DNA of 64,000 nucleotides from Pardosa pseudoannulata (GCA_032207245.1 CM063504.1:19551407-19615406); one strand, 5' to 3'; shown: positions 34,349 to 48,211, counted from the first letter of the stretch. Notes: generated by a model not told the origin, from the letters alone. Numbers and translations are program-made.

Positions 34349-37300
34349 ATTCTGTTTAATAAATTACCATGTACCTCCAATCATGTTTTTAAGTCGAATT
34401 TTAGCTAACATTTCAAAACTTGGTGATTTGCAGCTGTTTATATGGTTTTTGTATGTTTCGTTTTTATTATAAAAATAATAGTTTCGCTTTATAGTTAGGA
34501 ATTAACAATAATAAATAAATTCTACATTATTGCCACTATATAGACCGGGGTGATATTTTTTGTTGTGACACTGTTTTGCTACGGATTGATCAGTGACCAA
34601 TGTGAGATTATGCTCATTCATCATTTAATTGTTGTGGGTGTGCTATAAACAGAAGGAAAAGCTCTTAAATTCGTAACACTTTTATGCTTTTTATAACTTA
34701 TTAAATATTTATTGAACATGAGAGTATTTAATTAGTTTTTCAATTCTTTTTTGTCTTAAATGTAAAATATTTTAAAATTAAAATTTACTTTTTTTCGCAT
34801 AAAGAGGCGTGTTTAATAGAAAATTTGTGTACTCTTATTAATTTAAAATCAACAAACAAATGTGAAATTAAAATTTCTTTAGATCTTTTTTTAAAATTGA
34901 GATCTGCATTTATATACGTTATGTTTTGGCTATTATTTTGTTTAACTTGCGCAAACTGCAGATGCTCATCTTCTTTTCCTTTTTTTTTTTTTTTTTTTTT
35001 TAAACCGTAGACTAATTTCAAAACATTTATATAATAAACTCTTGATTTCTACTACGTAAGTATTCGAAATTAGCCTTAAAGAATTAATCTGTTGCAGTAC
35101 AATGAATTTAATGAACTATTCTTAACTTTTCATTACATGCATCCTGAAATGCGGCTGTATTGCCATTCGTTTCCTAGCTTTCTAATTTATCTCATTGATG
35201 AATACAAGAATTCGGTGTAAGTAGTTGAGAAATTTTCTTACAGTTTTAATTGTTTAAAACCGCTCGAAATATTTTCACATTTTGTTGACTGATTATTTTG
35301 TAACTCTGAAACAGAAATCAAAAGTTCTTGTTACTTAGTCCCTTTATTCTTTTATAAAAAGTGTTCAACGTTTTCTCTTAAAAAACAAAACAAAAAGATG
35401 AGCATCTGGATAGTTAAAAGGAAAAGAAAAAATCGTCTGCTCTAGTTTCTTTTCGCCTTCATCTTGATTATGTATCCAGTTTAAGAACTTGTTTATATTG
35501 TAATCATAGAATGTTTTGTTTCGTGTTAACCTTCCCTGCAGGTATCAATTTAAACAGTTTGCCATGAATTTTCGCACTTTTTCTTTTGTCGTAAATGAGT
35601 ATGAACCTTGTTCACCTGACCAACGCAGCTTAGCCTATTACAAAGCCACCAGGAAGTTCTACTCTTTCACGCTACTTTTTCCTGATATTGCTACGGCATT
35701 ATAGCTGTTTTTACCTTTATCTTGATTTTGAATATCGTTTTTCATTGCAATTATGATTATTGTTGACTTGCGTGTTTTGATTGATGATGCTTGATTAAAG
35801 AGATCGAATTACTTGTGAAATTAAATCCCCACTTAAATAATAAACAAAAAACAAGGCTTGAGACTGTTTCCATCGTTTGTAATTCCTAAACGGGTTGTTA
35901 TTTGTTATTAATTTTACATGCATCATAAGATTTAATTCTTTGAATTGTTTGAATGAGAAATAAATCGATTATAATTGCGAAAAGTAATCTGGAATTCAAG
36001 TTAATTGTAGTTTTTTATATTTCGTTTCAGTTATTTGTTTCGTAACTGCAACCAGTTATTCTTTGAAATTTGATACAATTTGAGGTAGTTGTTTCAATGT
36101 AATAACTGATGTCTTTTTAATAAAAGATATTCTCTTCTAAGAAACATGTATTTATTACGAAAATAAAATTGGAATATCTTAAAATTTTCTAAATATTCTC
36201 TCTTTTACTTAAGCTAATTATTCTACTTAGCCATTTTCTATTTACCAAATTTACTTTTACTTTTACTAAACTATTCGTGGTAAAAAAAATTAAAATTTAG
36301 ATATTCTAATATTAAATTACAGGAAACTATATCAGGATGTTTATGCGATGCACACGTTTATATGCTTGCTATATCATTATTAAAATCAGAATTTGTATGA
36401 ATTCTGGCATTTATAAATCCAGGCATATATGATTTTTTTTTAGCATAGATTCCTTTTATAGGTTCCTATGGTTTTAAAATCAGTCCTGATACGGTGCAAT
36501 GACAAATTGTATTTTCAATATGTAAACATTAATGGATTATTAACATATTTAAACTTTTAGACATCCTAAGATTTGTAATTCTTTTTTCCCCAGCCCTTAA
36601 ATTTAAATTAACATTGGTGATTTTGAAGTAAAGAAATTAACGTATATTTGTTATCTCTGTTGTATAGTTGCCTTTTGCTGGTCTCCCATTGAGCAATTTT
36701 AACATACGAGGATTATATTGAAAGTCGCCAAATATTTTTTAGTGAAGTTTCTTTTTCACAAAGAAATATTGCAAAGTATTTTTTAACCTGAATATCATTT
36801 ATATTTGATTTATATGCAAATATTAATGATATTTAAAATTCAAAATTTTAGCTGTAGTTAAAATTTCTCTTTATCACCAAGAAATATTTTTAAGAAATTA
36901 ACCCAAATATTAATTGTATTTTTTATATGGTAAATTTAAAATACAGTTTTATAATATATTCTATCATGCATAAAATTCATATAATAACAAATATTTTTTA
37001 CACAGATATACATAAATACTTTGCTAACGTTATATTAAATATTTATACATATTTTTTTATATATAAATTTACATACATTTACATACACATTACCTATATT
37101 TTTCTCAAATGTCTTGCACGCTTCATAGGGGTGTGGTTAAAATATATGAAAGTTCTCACAGAGGTACGCTAGTATGTAATACGTTCAGCAATTGTAGTCG
37201 AATCTGTTTATTGCTTGTGGAGACGACCCCAAACAGATAAAAGGTAAAGAACATACTGATGTTTTCTTTTGAAACTTCAAAACCAGTCACACAACGTCGT

Positions 37301-38864
37301 AAAAGTAGACCAATTTTTCTCCATCCATAATTTACTTTTTTCTTCCACTTCTAGTTGCTCCTTTTATTGTTTTATTATCATTATTTCTGCTGCTGATTAA
37401 AAAAGATATAAAAAAAACCTGAAGCCTCCGTTCTTACGACTGAGAGAAGAAAGAAAAAAAAATAGTTTTTATGCATTTAATTTTAGCGACGGAGTCAGTC
37501 ACGACCTGTTGCTCTTTAGGTATAATACACACTCACATTCAAGAATGTTGATTAGTTAGTGACCCTTTATTCGAATAATAATGAAGAACAAAAGATTTTT
37601 GTTTTGCAAGAAAATGCATGAAGAAATGGCTTTAAATTTCGTGCATTGCTCTATTCTCTTTTTATTTATTTATTCAAATATTCCTCCCTGTGTACAGGTA
37701 TGACTGCACAAGAACAAAACGTCACGAATTCGATCTACGCATCATTATTTCATTCTATTGCTAAGGGGTTTTAGGATTGTTAACAAACATTTCTCTCCCC
37801 TCTCAATCCCTGAACTTGCCGTCATCAATCTTCGAATGTAACTAGGTTCATTTATATTTTATTTAATTTTAGATCCTCTGCTAATTGTGGCTAAAGATTT
37901 AATACGCACCTCAACACGTATGAATTCCTTTTCATTTGCTATTCTTTCTTTTTCTTTTCTCCAGTCCTGACCATTTGGTACAAAACCACGCCCTCTTTTC
38001 TCAGGGTGGTCGTGCGTAACTTTCTCGTCCAATTAAAATTATATTTTATACCCCCCCGTCTCGTCTCCCCCTTTCTCTTCAAGCGATTATTTACAGTAGA
38101 GTTTTGTTGAATTGTTCTTATCGAGTGCGCCTCTTCGAACCGCAGATGGTTCAAAGAATGAATGGAAAATTGTTTAGAACTCCGGTGTTAATAGCTTTGG
38201 TATGGTATATACTAAATGAATACAAAAGATTTCTGGAATTAACTCTTTCTTTTTGAATGAAATATTTCGGGAAAGACGCGGAGAAAAAAAAATCTGCCTG
38301 GTTCAAAGATCTTTTGTAAACGAAATTAATATCCACTTCTTAAACCTTTATGCAGAAAGCAATATATTAATCATCGAATACTGTAATCGCTTAAGGAATT
38401 GTTGATATTCTATGAAATTTGTTTTAAATCTAGAAGTTGAATGGAGTTTTGACTGCTGAATACCATTCTAGTTGCATTATTTTCTGACGATATTGATCAA
38501 ATGAAAATTGATCTCTGCCAATTATGTTAAGGAGAGTTATCACTTTTAAGCTACAGAAGAAGCATTTATGTTTTCGGTTTGCCGTTTTTCTTTTTAAGGA
38601 TATCCAAAATATTTGAAATTTACAGCATTTATTTCTTATACCTAGTTTCAAGTTCAGTGATATCGAACCTCGGCATATCGCGCATCTAACACATAAAACG
38701 GTACCAATACTGAAAATGTTCTATTTTCGTCTCTTTTTATGCATAATATAGACATTTTTATACGTAGGATACCTCTAGGCTTAAGATTAATGCTTAGCTG
38801 TTATCAAATAGCATTCTCTGGAAATATAGATACAAAAACAATTGTTAAAATATCCATATATATA
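34349..38864. other. Unique AT-rich DNA with one possible MITE
   Basis: About 4.5 kb without a recognised gene. It contains a ~22-nt poly-T at 34980-35001 and the inverted-ended segment 34959-35408. A modestly GC-richer stretch at about 37940-38150 has no coding evidence. Confidence 0.5.
34959..35408. mobile_element. Possible MITE with 14-bp perfect inverted ends
   Basis: CAGATGCTCATCTT at 34959-34972 is exactly reverse-complemented at 35395-35408. Inside, a T-rich tract follows the left end and an A-rich tract precedes the right end. The CAG..CTG ends would suit a hAT-like element. No target duplication is visible, and there is no second copy in the window. Confidence 0.35.
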
Positions 38865-39022
38865 TGTAATAAGACGGATTTAACGATGGATGGTTGCAGT
38901 CATGGCCCATATAAATGTCACCGATTAGTCAAAGATCTTTATTAGCAGAACGTTGGAGGATGGGTTCCCATTTCATTATAGGGACAGAACAAACTGAGGG
39001 GTCAGCTAACATGAAGTTTATT
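38865..39022. mobile_element. TGTAA..TTACA repeat, copy C, truncated and diverged
   Basis: Matches the first ~160 bp of copies A, B and D (TGTAATAAGACGG, GGTTGCAGTCATGGCC, GGGTCAGCTAACATGAAGTT), with more substitutions than the other copies. It is preceded by a short TATATATA run, as in A and B. Confidence 0.85.
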
Positions 39023-39902
39023 TTTGAAGTATTCATAATAAGGGGAGCTGGTTTAAAAGAACAAATTAATTATATGATTTAATATTTATTCGAACACACG
39101 CACATGTGTGTTAATAACCTCACATTCTCATAACATTATTTCATTTGGGCAGAAAAAATAATTGTTGGTATTTACTTTTGATTGTAAATAATTTTCCGCT
39201 TAAACCTTTGTTTGTAATATTTGTTTATTCATGCTATTAACAGTTACATAGTACAAATAATAATAGGATAGAGATTGAAAACTTAGTGAAATTTTAATGA
39301 GCCATGTCTATTAAAATAAGTATAGTCATAGTAAATGTTACATAAAGATTCATAGTAATAATGCTAAATTATAGTATTATGTTGTTAACCTCCCTTCCCT
39401 CGAAGATTTATCACGTCAGGTCATAATCTCTTGAATCAAGTGGACATTTATTTAGATTAAACCAGCTTTGCATCCATTTAATTATTGCTTTTTATTTAAA
39501 ACTCATTACTGTACAAGGTTTTCTTGTGCCTATGTCCAACTCTACCTTTTGTATAAAGATATAAACAAAGTTAGAAAGCTGTAAGGGAGAAAGAAAATAA
39601 AAACAATGCGATTAGCACTGTTTGTCTTGGCACATCAGATGCTGGATTACATTTTCTAAATATTCAAAAGTAATTACGAGTGCCAATGTACACATGTTCG
39701 CTATCTAAGCAATTGTGACTTCGAATTCAAGGCATTGAATCTGGCAGAAGCAGTAAGTGACGAATACAGACGACAAGGAACCATAATTTAGAAATTTTAG
39801 TCCAGCAGACTCTAAATAGTTAGCGTTAAATTAAGAACAACAGTGTATTCGGAATCGTTTTTGAACGGATACACACACCTTTTTAAACTTTCCCTATTGT
39901 AG
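39023..39902. other. Unique AT-rich non-coding DNA
   Basis: Nothing recognised. Confidence 0.45.
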
Positions 39903-40049
39903 CATACTTTTCTCATGTCATGCCAACACAATTTCATTAGTTTTTTGCAAATGCCATTACTAGTAACATCAGAACTAGAGGACTTGGCCCTGGGAGTTCT
40001 GTTGACAATGCTTCCTGTGAGATCTTTAAACTTGAAGCTCAGACAACAG
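39903..40049 (+). other. Candidate cassette exon, function unknown
   Basis: A pyrimidine-rich acceptor ending TTTCCCTATTGTAG (AG at 39901-39902) and a consensus donor CAACAG|GTAAGAG (40049|40050) bound 147 nt. That is exactly 49 codons, open throughout in one + frame (contains MSCQHNFISFLQ and ends LKLRQQ). Local composition is less AT-rich than the flanks. The peptide matches no family I know, and the opposite strand is also open over the same stretch. It could be a chance pairing or a non-coding exon. Low confidence. Confidence 0.18.
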
Positions 40050-41209
40050 GTAAGAGCTTCCATGCCCATCCACCAATATGGAGAATATTCTCTATGGACA
40101 TCGGCATCTGGGTGTTTAGAACAAACGCATATATATATAACACTGTCTGTAAAAGAACAAAACCCCCATTCAAATAGTTATAAATGTATACCTTTCCAAT
40201 AAAATGGACGGATTTTGCTTTTTGGTTTTACATTTTTAATTTTCAGCGTGCGCAAAAACTTTTAATAATGCACTACTTTAATTTTTATTTTATTGGTTTT
40301 TCTACTGACGTGAGGACAACTTGTTATTTCCGTACAAACGAATTTTAAAAAAAACTCCCCTCAATATTTGATTTGGTAGAATTACTGAAAGATTGGATTG
40401 TTTTGCGTAAATGTTATGCAGAAAATATGATTCTATCTGAGAAGTGACAGTGAAACAACGCTGAACTTCATACAACAATGGCAGGATTCCTGGGTTTTTT
40501 TTTTTTTATATTTCTATGCCTTTCATCGTCCTTCTAAAGTGAAGAGTTAAAAATTATCTTGTTTTAAAAGATGAATATGTTAACTGTGTGCTGGCTGGAC
40601 GGAGCGAGAACTAGTTTCTGCGCATGTTACTCAGCCTGTTAATTAATGAGCTGTAAAAGAGCAAAGGAACTTAATCAATCACTTGGAGTCAGTGGGTTAA
40701 CTGAATACGGCTAATAGCTCTTGACCGCCCACGTAACTGCCGAGATCTTTTTCGCTTTCGAGGATAACTATTACCTGTTTGCATGCAGCAGACCTTTCTG
40801 ACATTAAACACATTTCATTTGTTTTAAGTCATTAAACTAAATAACTCTGCAGATCATGCATGAAAGGATTTGGGCAACATTTGCTGTTGTGTTTCTCGCC
40901 TTGGTCCATTTTGACTACTTTATTATTATCAAATCTAAACTATCTAGTTTTCAGAAACTAACAAGTACGTTTTTTTTCTTTCGGGATTCGGATTCATTTC
41001 TTACGTTGATAATATACAAGGAACTTAGCATTCATGCTATTATTAAATCATGCTTTCGTAACGAATCATATTCGATACTGTTTTATTTCTTACTGATTTC
41101 TTACGTTTTGCGTACTCTACATTTTGAGGCGCTCAGTTTAAAGTCGGTACACAAATCCTGTAATGATTCTTCGGGAAACTAATTTTATTAGATATTGTAC
41201 TCTTATACA
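40050..41209. other. Unique non-coding DNA
   Basis: The 108-codon + frame at 40856-41182 starts with a hydrophobic stretch. About one frame this long is expected by chance in 64 kb of this composition, and no family is recognised. Confidence 0.4.
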
Positions 41210-41440
41210 GGGACCCCTGTGGTCCCCGAAGGAATTTGGATCGACCCGCAGCAACAGATTTTAAAGACAACGAATTTTTGAATCCTCTATCACAGATCAA
41301 CAAAGTAAACTGCAGGTTACCAAACTGAACGTATGCAGCGATCTACCAGTCGATCGCGATGGACGATTTACCAATCTCTGAGCTACGTTTCTGGAATTGT
41401 AGTTTATATGGGGTACCCGGGCCGAATCCCCAATGGTGAA
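41210..41440. repeat. Possible degenerate hAT-like repeat
   Basis: Contains CAGGGACCCCTGTGGTCCCC and, about 130 bp on, CGATCTACCAGTCGATCGCG. Wording of this kind (repeated GATCGCGATCGAC) is familiar from hAT-type non-autonomous repeats in animals. On the minus strand ACGTAGCTCAGAGATTGGT looks like a tRNA A-box. No boundaries or target duplication can be defined. Confidence 0.25.
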
Positions 41441-42378
41441 AGTGAGAATTACTCATCAAAGTGTGCATCATTAATTACTAGTACATATTAAGAGTGAAAG
41501 CAATCTAAGTGAATAAAGTCTTATGACGAAAAATAAAGTAATAAGGAGGTCCTAAATAGTTTACCTAGTTACGTTTCAAGAAATATGTGCGTTATATATC
41601 GTTTGATTTTGTTCCCCCTTACGGTACCAAATATCACTGAAATCTTCCCAGGCATCTCGCAGTCGTCCAATCCCCTGCTGGGGTCTTTGAAAGACTTTGT
41701 TTTGTGTAAAAACATGTCTTTGGCGTGAGATGACAGGGTAGGATGGACGAGCTATTCGCCAATTCCCTTCTACACTCTGAAGACGTTGGGATAGTGATCG
41801 AAGAAGATGGATAGTCTGCACTGTTCACGCATGGTTCTCACCGATGCAGATATACATCGAGTCTAAGGAATAGATTTTAAGTATATGTGATAATTTAACG
41901 ATTATATCTTGTTCGCAGTAGTAAAATTTGAAATTGAATAAGCGCTTGATTTTTTATTAATGCTCAGTATGCGAAGTAAAATACACTAGTATTTGTGATT
42001 AAATAGACTGTTATAATAGTGTAGTTGTAGTCCCCCTTAAAAAGAAAAAAAATTAGGTGGAGTTGAAATAAGCTGAACGAAAATTGATGATTTTCCTATA
42101 TATTTATAATCTATATTGTTACAATGTGTGGCATGAAGCCTATCAACTCATAATTTGATATATTTTTATTTTGTGATGAATGTTTTTATACACACCATAT
42201 AGTATATTCAGTAGAATTTTGTAAATATAAAGTAAATATTTATGAACTTAATTAAAGGAATTTATCTTAAAAGCCTATTTATGATCAACCTTTTAGGTTA
42301 CCAACATAATTTAATGAGGATTCTGTGATGCAGAAAGGTCATAGGAAAATATGGAAAAAGATTCTTTTACAGAACAAT
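41441..42378. other. Unique AT-rich non-coding DNA
   Basis: Nothing recognised. Confidence 0.45.
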
Positions 42379-42379
42379 A

Positions 42380-42441
<62 letters not shown>

Positions 42442-42442
42442 T
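42379..42442. repeat. TA microsatellite inside a perfect palindrome
   Basis: ACGCA-(TA)n-TGCGT: the bases outside the TA core are also complementary, giving a 64-bp perfect palindrome. Confidence 0.93.
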
Positions 42443-45400
42443 GTGTATAGAAATACATGTATAGATAGATACCATCCTTCAACAATATAGAATTTCTAAA
42501 ATTTTCCTTCATAAGAGTACTTGCTTTGATAAATTCTGAAAAAAATAATTTTGAGAACTGGCGTATTTTAAGCAGTGGGAAACATATTTCTTTAAATTTC
42601 AGTTCTTGAGACACGACACCATAAATTATTCTTTAAACTGGAAAAAAAATTTTAATTTTTTTTTTCGTCGTTTAGGAAGACCGATTTAGAATACAAATTA
42701 ATCCTTCTGAGTCTTCTAAATTTGCCTTTCTTCCCCGCATCTTCCCGTTTCGAGACTTAGGTGGTAGAGAGAAGAGCAAAAAAGAAATAAAAAAAGGTCT
42801 AAACCGGTCCTCTAAGTGGCATTATACACTTAAACTTGTTTTGAGGGAGCGAAGGCAAAAAATAGCGAGGGCTTGACATATCGTTATGATAATAAATAAG
42901 GGCCCGATACATATGCCATTGCCTGAAAAGAAACTTGGCAGAGGGGTGGAAGGCAGGGGTGCGCAAAAGGGAGATTACGAGGTCGACGCCAGGGGTCAGA
43001 TCGTGATATTAACCGACCTAGTTCCCCCTGTACTGCGGTGGAGTCCTCAGAGCTTGATTGGCGAGTTAGCGCCTGGGAGGACTGATGATCGCATCCAGCT
43101 TTTAAATATATGACTGTGTAATGAAATGCGAAAGACTATTTGCCTTTGGTAATCGACGAAACTGCTGCTTTGATAAATTAACCAAACTGTGTAGGAGTAC
43201 AGGACTCGGAAAAAGTGCTCCATGTGTTTTATGACAAAGATTACTATTCTGTAGTTTAATGCTTTTGTTTTACTTTTATTGACACACTTACCGTAATAGA
43301 AAGAGAAGTTTGGTAAGGAATAAGTTTATCTTTTCATTGTAGTTTCTTTTGGGACACTGGATGTTATAAATCATTTCTATAAATTCTTATTACCAAGGTT
43401 CGCTTACACCTTGAAAACTCTTTAAAGCTGTTTAATTTGTCACTGTATGCACTTTGCACACCTCTACACTAATACTAGTTTTTAAGTCGCTAGCTGCTTA
43501 AAAAAGGACGCTTTAAAGGCTTTCATTTTCTCATTTAGTTCTTAATTCAACGAATTAGTGTTTAAAAAACATAAATTTATTAATAAGAAAAAACAATTTA
43601 TTAATTTCCAAAAATTTTATAGATGATTAGTATAAAACAATTTCGTATAAATGTTGGGTTATAACTAATATTGATTTACACTTGGGTTTTATTACACCCC
43701 AAATTAATATGTTTTTGAATTGAAAAATTGCGTCAGAAACTCGTGTTCTTCAATATAATACTAAAATACAATTTTATTAGTAGCAAAAATTAATAATATA
43801 ATAAAAGAAATGAAAAAGGCAAAGTAATGTTTTAAAAAATTGCATAGAGTCAGGGACCTAGGGAAAAAAATATTGCTATAGGGAAGTTAATGTTATAGAC
43901 AATTTGAGCACATTCTAGTTGTTTATGTTCGCAATTTGCATGTAAATATATCGTTGTACGTAGATATATACTTTTGTGTGAGTTAGCGTAGTTTGTAATC
44001 AATAAGCAGTAATAGGGAATTTCAACCCTTTGGCGACGTTGCTTGGTCGCCAATGAGTTACAAAATTAGCACACTGGACCATACTTTCTTCATGTCTTCG
44101 TAATTTCTTGAATGGGGAAAAATTCTAACAGCTAAATTTACTATGCATAAATGAAACACAATGACTATATTAATTTAATTATTGTGACTCGATATCGATA
44201 AGGTATTTTCTTCGACAGTGAAAATTTCAATCGAACAATTTTTATTCTTAGAGGTGGGGGGAATCTATGGGTCTTATTTTCCAAGTAGAAAAAAAATTAT
44301 ATGTAATATAATTTATTAGAAAGGTTTAATTATCGTTGTCGATAGGTGCGACTAAAAAACTAATATTGCTGTGGAGGTGTACAAAGTGCATGTAGTGACT
44401 AAAAAATTCCGCAGACCCCCCCCCCCAAGAAAAAAAAAAAAAAGTAGACAGTATGCTTATACTACACAAGTTTCTCTGTATGTAAGTAGTGTTTTTTTTT
44501 TTTTCTTGTGTGTATGTGGAGGAGTATATCTTAAAATAAAAAAGAAATATTTTTTTATTTTAAAATTTTTTGAAAGATTTTGATTTTATTTCCAAATAGA
44601 CAAGTGAAAATCTTAATATTAAAATTTCTGTTTGGTTTCATCAAGTTTGCTGTTTTATTTGTAAAGTCTGCAGAATTACTGTAATCATTATCATTTATTT
44701 TCATCATTTTTTTTTTATTTATTTAAAGCTAATCATTATAATTTTATAAATTAAAATCTGTTAACGTGTAGTTTTGTAATATTTCAGATACCCCCAGTTG
44801 GTACGACTTAAATTCTGTATAAGTAGGAACTGTTAATAACTCTAAATAATTTTGATTTTGCATTCTATAATCGATGTGTGGTGGACCGATTCAATTTCCT
44901 CATATCTCAAAATAAAATATTTACTTTTATCTTTAAACTTTTATTTTATTTAGGTTTATTGCAGGACCGAATAGTTTTCCTTGTTATCATTCAGTTAATT
45001 GCAAATTACGTTGTATTAAAGCTGATACAGACGAGCATATATGAAATTGTAAAGTTTCCCCTGCAGCAGTATAAAACGGGTTATTTAAGAAGTTGAATGA
45101 ATAACATCGTATCTTTCACTGACCCCCTTTTTTTCCGGAAACGACTTGTTTTAGTAATCATTACTTTTGTTCTTACACAGTCAGTTGTTAATGATTCTGG
45201 AAATATAAGAAGATTACGAAAAGTATGCTTCTCAGCTTTCCTGCTTTCAACTCGGGATGGGAAGTTTATAACGATCATTTTCCCATTCGACGTGTGGAAC
45301 GCCATCATTTTGCTTTTTGAAGATTGGCGATGAAAAGCGGTTATGCGCCAACTGAGTTACAACCCTGAAGCTGAACATGCAAGGCAATTAAGTTAAATGG

Positions 45401-46895
45401 CCACTTCTCGATTTTCTTGAGGTGTCAGAGGCTTCAACCCCTGCACAAGTAATTGCCAGCGGCTCTCTGAATGCGCATGTGCCTCAATGCATTAACGTAT
45501 TCATACTTGGCATAAAAATCACTTAAAAAGACTAACTCTATTCTGATAACATCATAATGTACAAACTTCTTACCTGTGGAATTACTAAATTGTTTCTTCG
45601 CTGTAAATTTTATTATAAAGTTCACGTATAATGTTTTGTTTCTTAATGAATTAACGAGGAAAATTTCTCATAGGAGTTAATGTATAGCTATTTTTCTATA
45701 GTTGTGGAAAATCTGTTTTCATTCTCTCTTCTCGCAGTTGCATGCTTTTTAAACAGAAGCTGATTGAATTAACTTTTTAATGTTTCGTATTCGTCACATT
45801 TTTGAATAACGTTTTACTGCAATTCGGTGGCGTCAGTTGTCATCACCTGAGCTCTTGGTGATAATAACTCGAAATATCGAATTTCCAATCACTTGGCGTA
45901 ACATCTTTCACAACTCTTGTTTCGTTTAACAGTGACCCCCTTGTCACTTCCTGCGTTTCATGTCAAGTTTCTAGTACTCACTTAAGTGCATCCTTCATCG
46001 CAAGCTATCTACAGAGCATAAACTTTTAGATATTTGGCGAGATTCTATCACTTCGCGTCGTAAACAATTGCTGGCGTTTCCTGCGCGCAGCCGTTTTTAC
46101 TTGTTCACAAGTCCTTCAGACTGCGTATTTCTCCCTTCTGCTGTGGCTATTTCGAGGACGGATCTCACTGAGACACTGCGCAGATTGGCTATCGCGAGTT
46201 TATAATTGGAGTGTTTAGAGCTGTTCATAAACACTGGAAGAATTCTGTTAATGAAGTATGTTGGAAAGCAGTTATCCGCAAATGGAATTTTGCCAGATAT
46301 TGACGAGTAGATAATTAGGCCCTTTCTGGGGGGAGGGAATATAATCGTCATCTGTTATTCGTTTCTTACTGCTATGACGTAAAGTACAGACTATTAAAAG
46401 AACCATTAAATAATTTTATTTGTTAATTATGACATTTATAATTGTCAGATGGTTAACTATGTCAAGTCAGGCTGTTAATTAGAATTCATCAATTTAAACT
46501 ACCTGTGACCTGTTCCTGTGGCCAAAGTTCAATCGTAATTATCAATCAAGTATTTTGTTTCCTCAATTTTTAAAAACATCAAATTTTCAATTAATTTTTA
46601 TGTAGATTGAGGTATGAAGTTGTTTAACTTAACCACTTTTTTTTTTCCAAACTTTAAAACTGTCTTAAACTCAATACTACTGTAAAGTTAAATAGTCGTA
46701 CGTTTGAAACCTTATGAGAAAAATTTTCATCGTGCTTTAAAATTGTAGTAGATACTAAGCATTATTTTATTGTGAGGGGCAATTATCTTTGTAATAGTCT
46801 TATATATTGCCCAGAATTCTTAGTTTTCCTTGGTAATAAATGTATAATTCATCGATTCTGATAATTATTCAAAACGTGTGTTTCAACGATTTCGT
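42443..46895. other. Unique non-coding DNA with GC-richer patches
   Basis: Patches at about 42700-43120 and 45880-46160 have raised GC but no recognised coding sequence; the 75-codon frame 42886-43113 is unknown. A C11-12 run lies at 44417-44427. A tRNA-like remnant is noted separately. Confidence 0.45.
45326..45368 (-). other. tRNA-like D-arm remnant
   Basis: The minus strand reads AGGGTTGTAACTCAGTTGGC, close to the conserved tRNA 5' half with A box, but no B box follows at the right distance. A decayed tRNA pseudogene or SINE head is likely; it is not a functional tRNA. Confidence 0.3.
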
Positions 46896-47062
46896 GCCGA
46901 ACGATCGCCGATTGGTTAGAATGTTGGCCTTCGGTACCGAAGTTCGTGGGTTCGAATCCCACAATGGCATGGATGTTCTTAGCCGTTTGGAATCGGCTTT
47001 AAGCAGTAGGTCCCGGTCTCATTAGCCCTCGTGTTGCAAAAAGTAGACCATAGCACTCCAAA
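46896..47062 (+). mobile_element. tRNA-derived SINE, copy 3 (best preserved)
   Basis: The head has GATTGGTTAGAATGTTGG (A-box region) and GGGTTCGAATCCCA (B box at about 46948-46960). The body reads GGATGTTCTTAGCCGTTTGG, then TAAGCAGTAGGTCCCGGTCT, GCCCTCGTGTTGCAAAAAG and AGACCATAGCACTCC. It is nearly identical in layout to copy 1 at 239-402. A 61-codon frame through it is incidental. Confidence 0.87.
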
Positions 47063-47898
47063 ACACACATACCAACGATTTCGTTGTTATTTATATCAAC
47101 ATGTCTTTAAAACTTCATGACTTTATTATATTTTTTTCAGAACGAGATATTAAATATCAAATAACGATATGAAATTTAATATCTATCCTACATTATTTAG
47201 ACCGTTGTTTTTAAGCACACACATCCTAGTAAAAGAAAATATCTGACGGATGTTCGTGTTTTTTGCTATATTAACATATTAAATCTTTGGGCAGTAGTTG
47301 ATATTTATACATGATATCTAGAGGGTTTAATGGAATTTTTATTTAATACGTGTCTTTTGATGATTAAAATGTCTTTTCGCATAAATATCTAATGCAGAAT
47401 GATGGAATATAATGATTTTTCATTTGATTCATGTGTCTAAATTACATCCGCGACACGAACATCATCGCTTTACGACCCATTTGGTGTCTGCCCCATACTT
47501 TAAGTAACTTAGTACAGCTGTAATGTTATTTTTTATATGCTTTCAACTCGTAAAATAAAATGCGTCGAATGTTTATATAATTATAGCTATACGTTGACCT
47601 TAATTTCTCCATTCTTTCGCCGCTCTCTCTATATAAGAAGGGAAGTCAGATATCTGAGAAATAAAAATTTTGCAAAAACCAGGGAATTTCCCAAAAATTT
47701 CTCGGAGTTCCAGAAAAGTTTTTTTTCAATCGCCAAAAGAGCCATGACCATGCCAAGATTATAATTTCAAGCAATTGAAATTAAAAAGTAGTAGTTTTAC
47801 GTTTTATCAAGCAGTTTTAAAGGATTTTACCAATTTCTTTCAGAGTTTCTGTACAATTTGTGTTTTTCTTTTAAGGTAGATCTATTTTTGATATATTC
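47063..47898. other. Unique AT-rich non-coding DNA
   Basis: Nothing recognised. Confidence 0.45.
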
Positions 47899-47960
<62 letters not shown>

Positions 47961-47966
47961 CGTGTG
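47899..47966. repeat. (TA)n(TG)n microsatellite
   Basis: (TA)n to about 47937, then (TG)n with one CG to 47966. Confidence 0.95.
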
Positions 47967-48211
47967 TTAAATTATTGTGATGTTCTTTCATCTCAATTCA
48001 AATTGTTAAAAAAAAGCCTTTCATTACTTCTACATTAATCTTTCATATACACGTTGATTTTGAATATTTGGGTGAGAAATTGCCCCCCCCCCCCAAAATA
48101 CATGCTTTTATAATATAAGGGGATTCTACTTCCCTAATTAAAATAATGGTGAAATCATTAGGTACATCCAAATCGAAAAGTTGTTTCAGCATTAACCTAA
48201 AATTATACACA

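Noticed and set aside
36080..36100. TGAGGTAGT, the let-7 seed
   Set aside because: Sequence diverges right after the seed and no precursor hairpin surrounds it.
40856..41182. 108-codon + frame with hydrophobic N-terminus
   Set aside because: About one frame this long is expected by chance at this composition; no family, no splice or promoter support.
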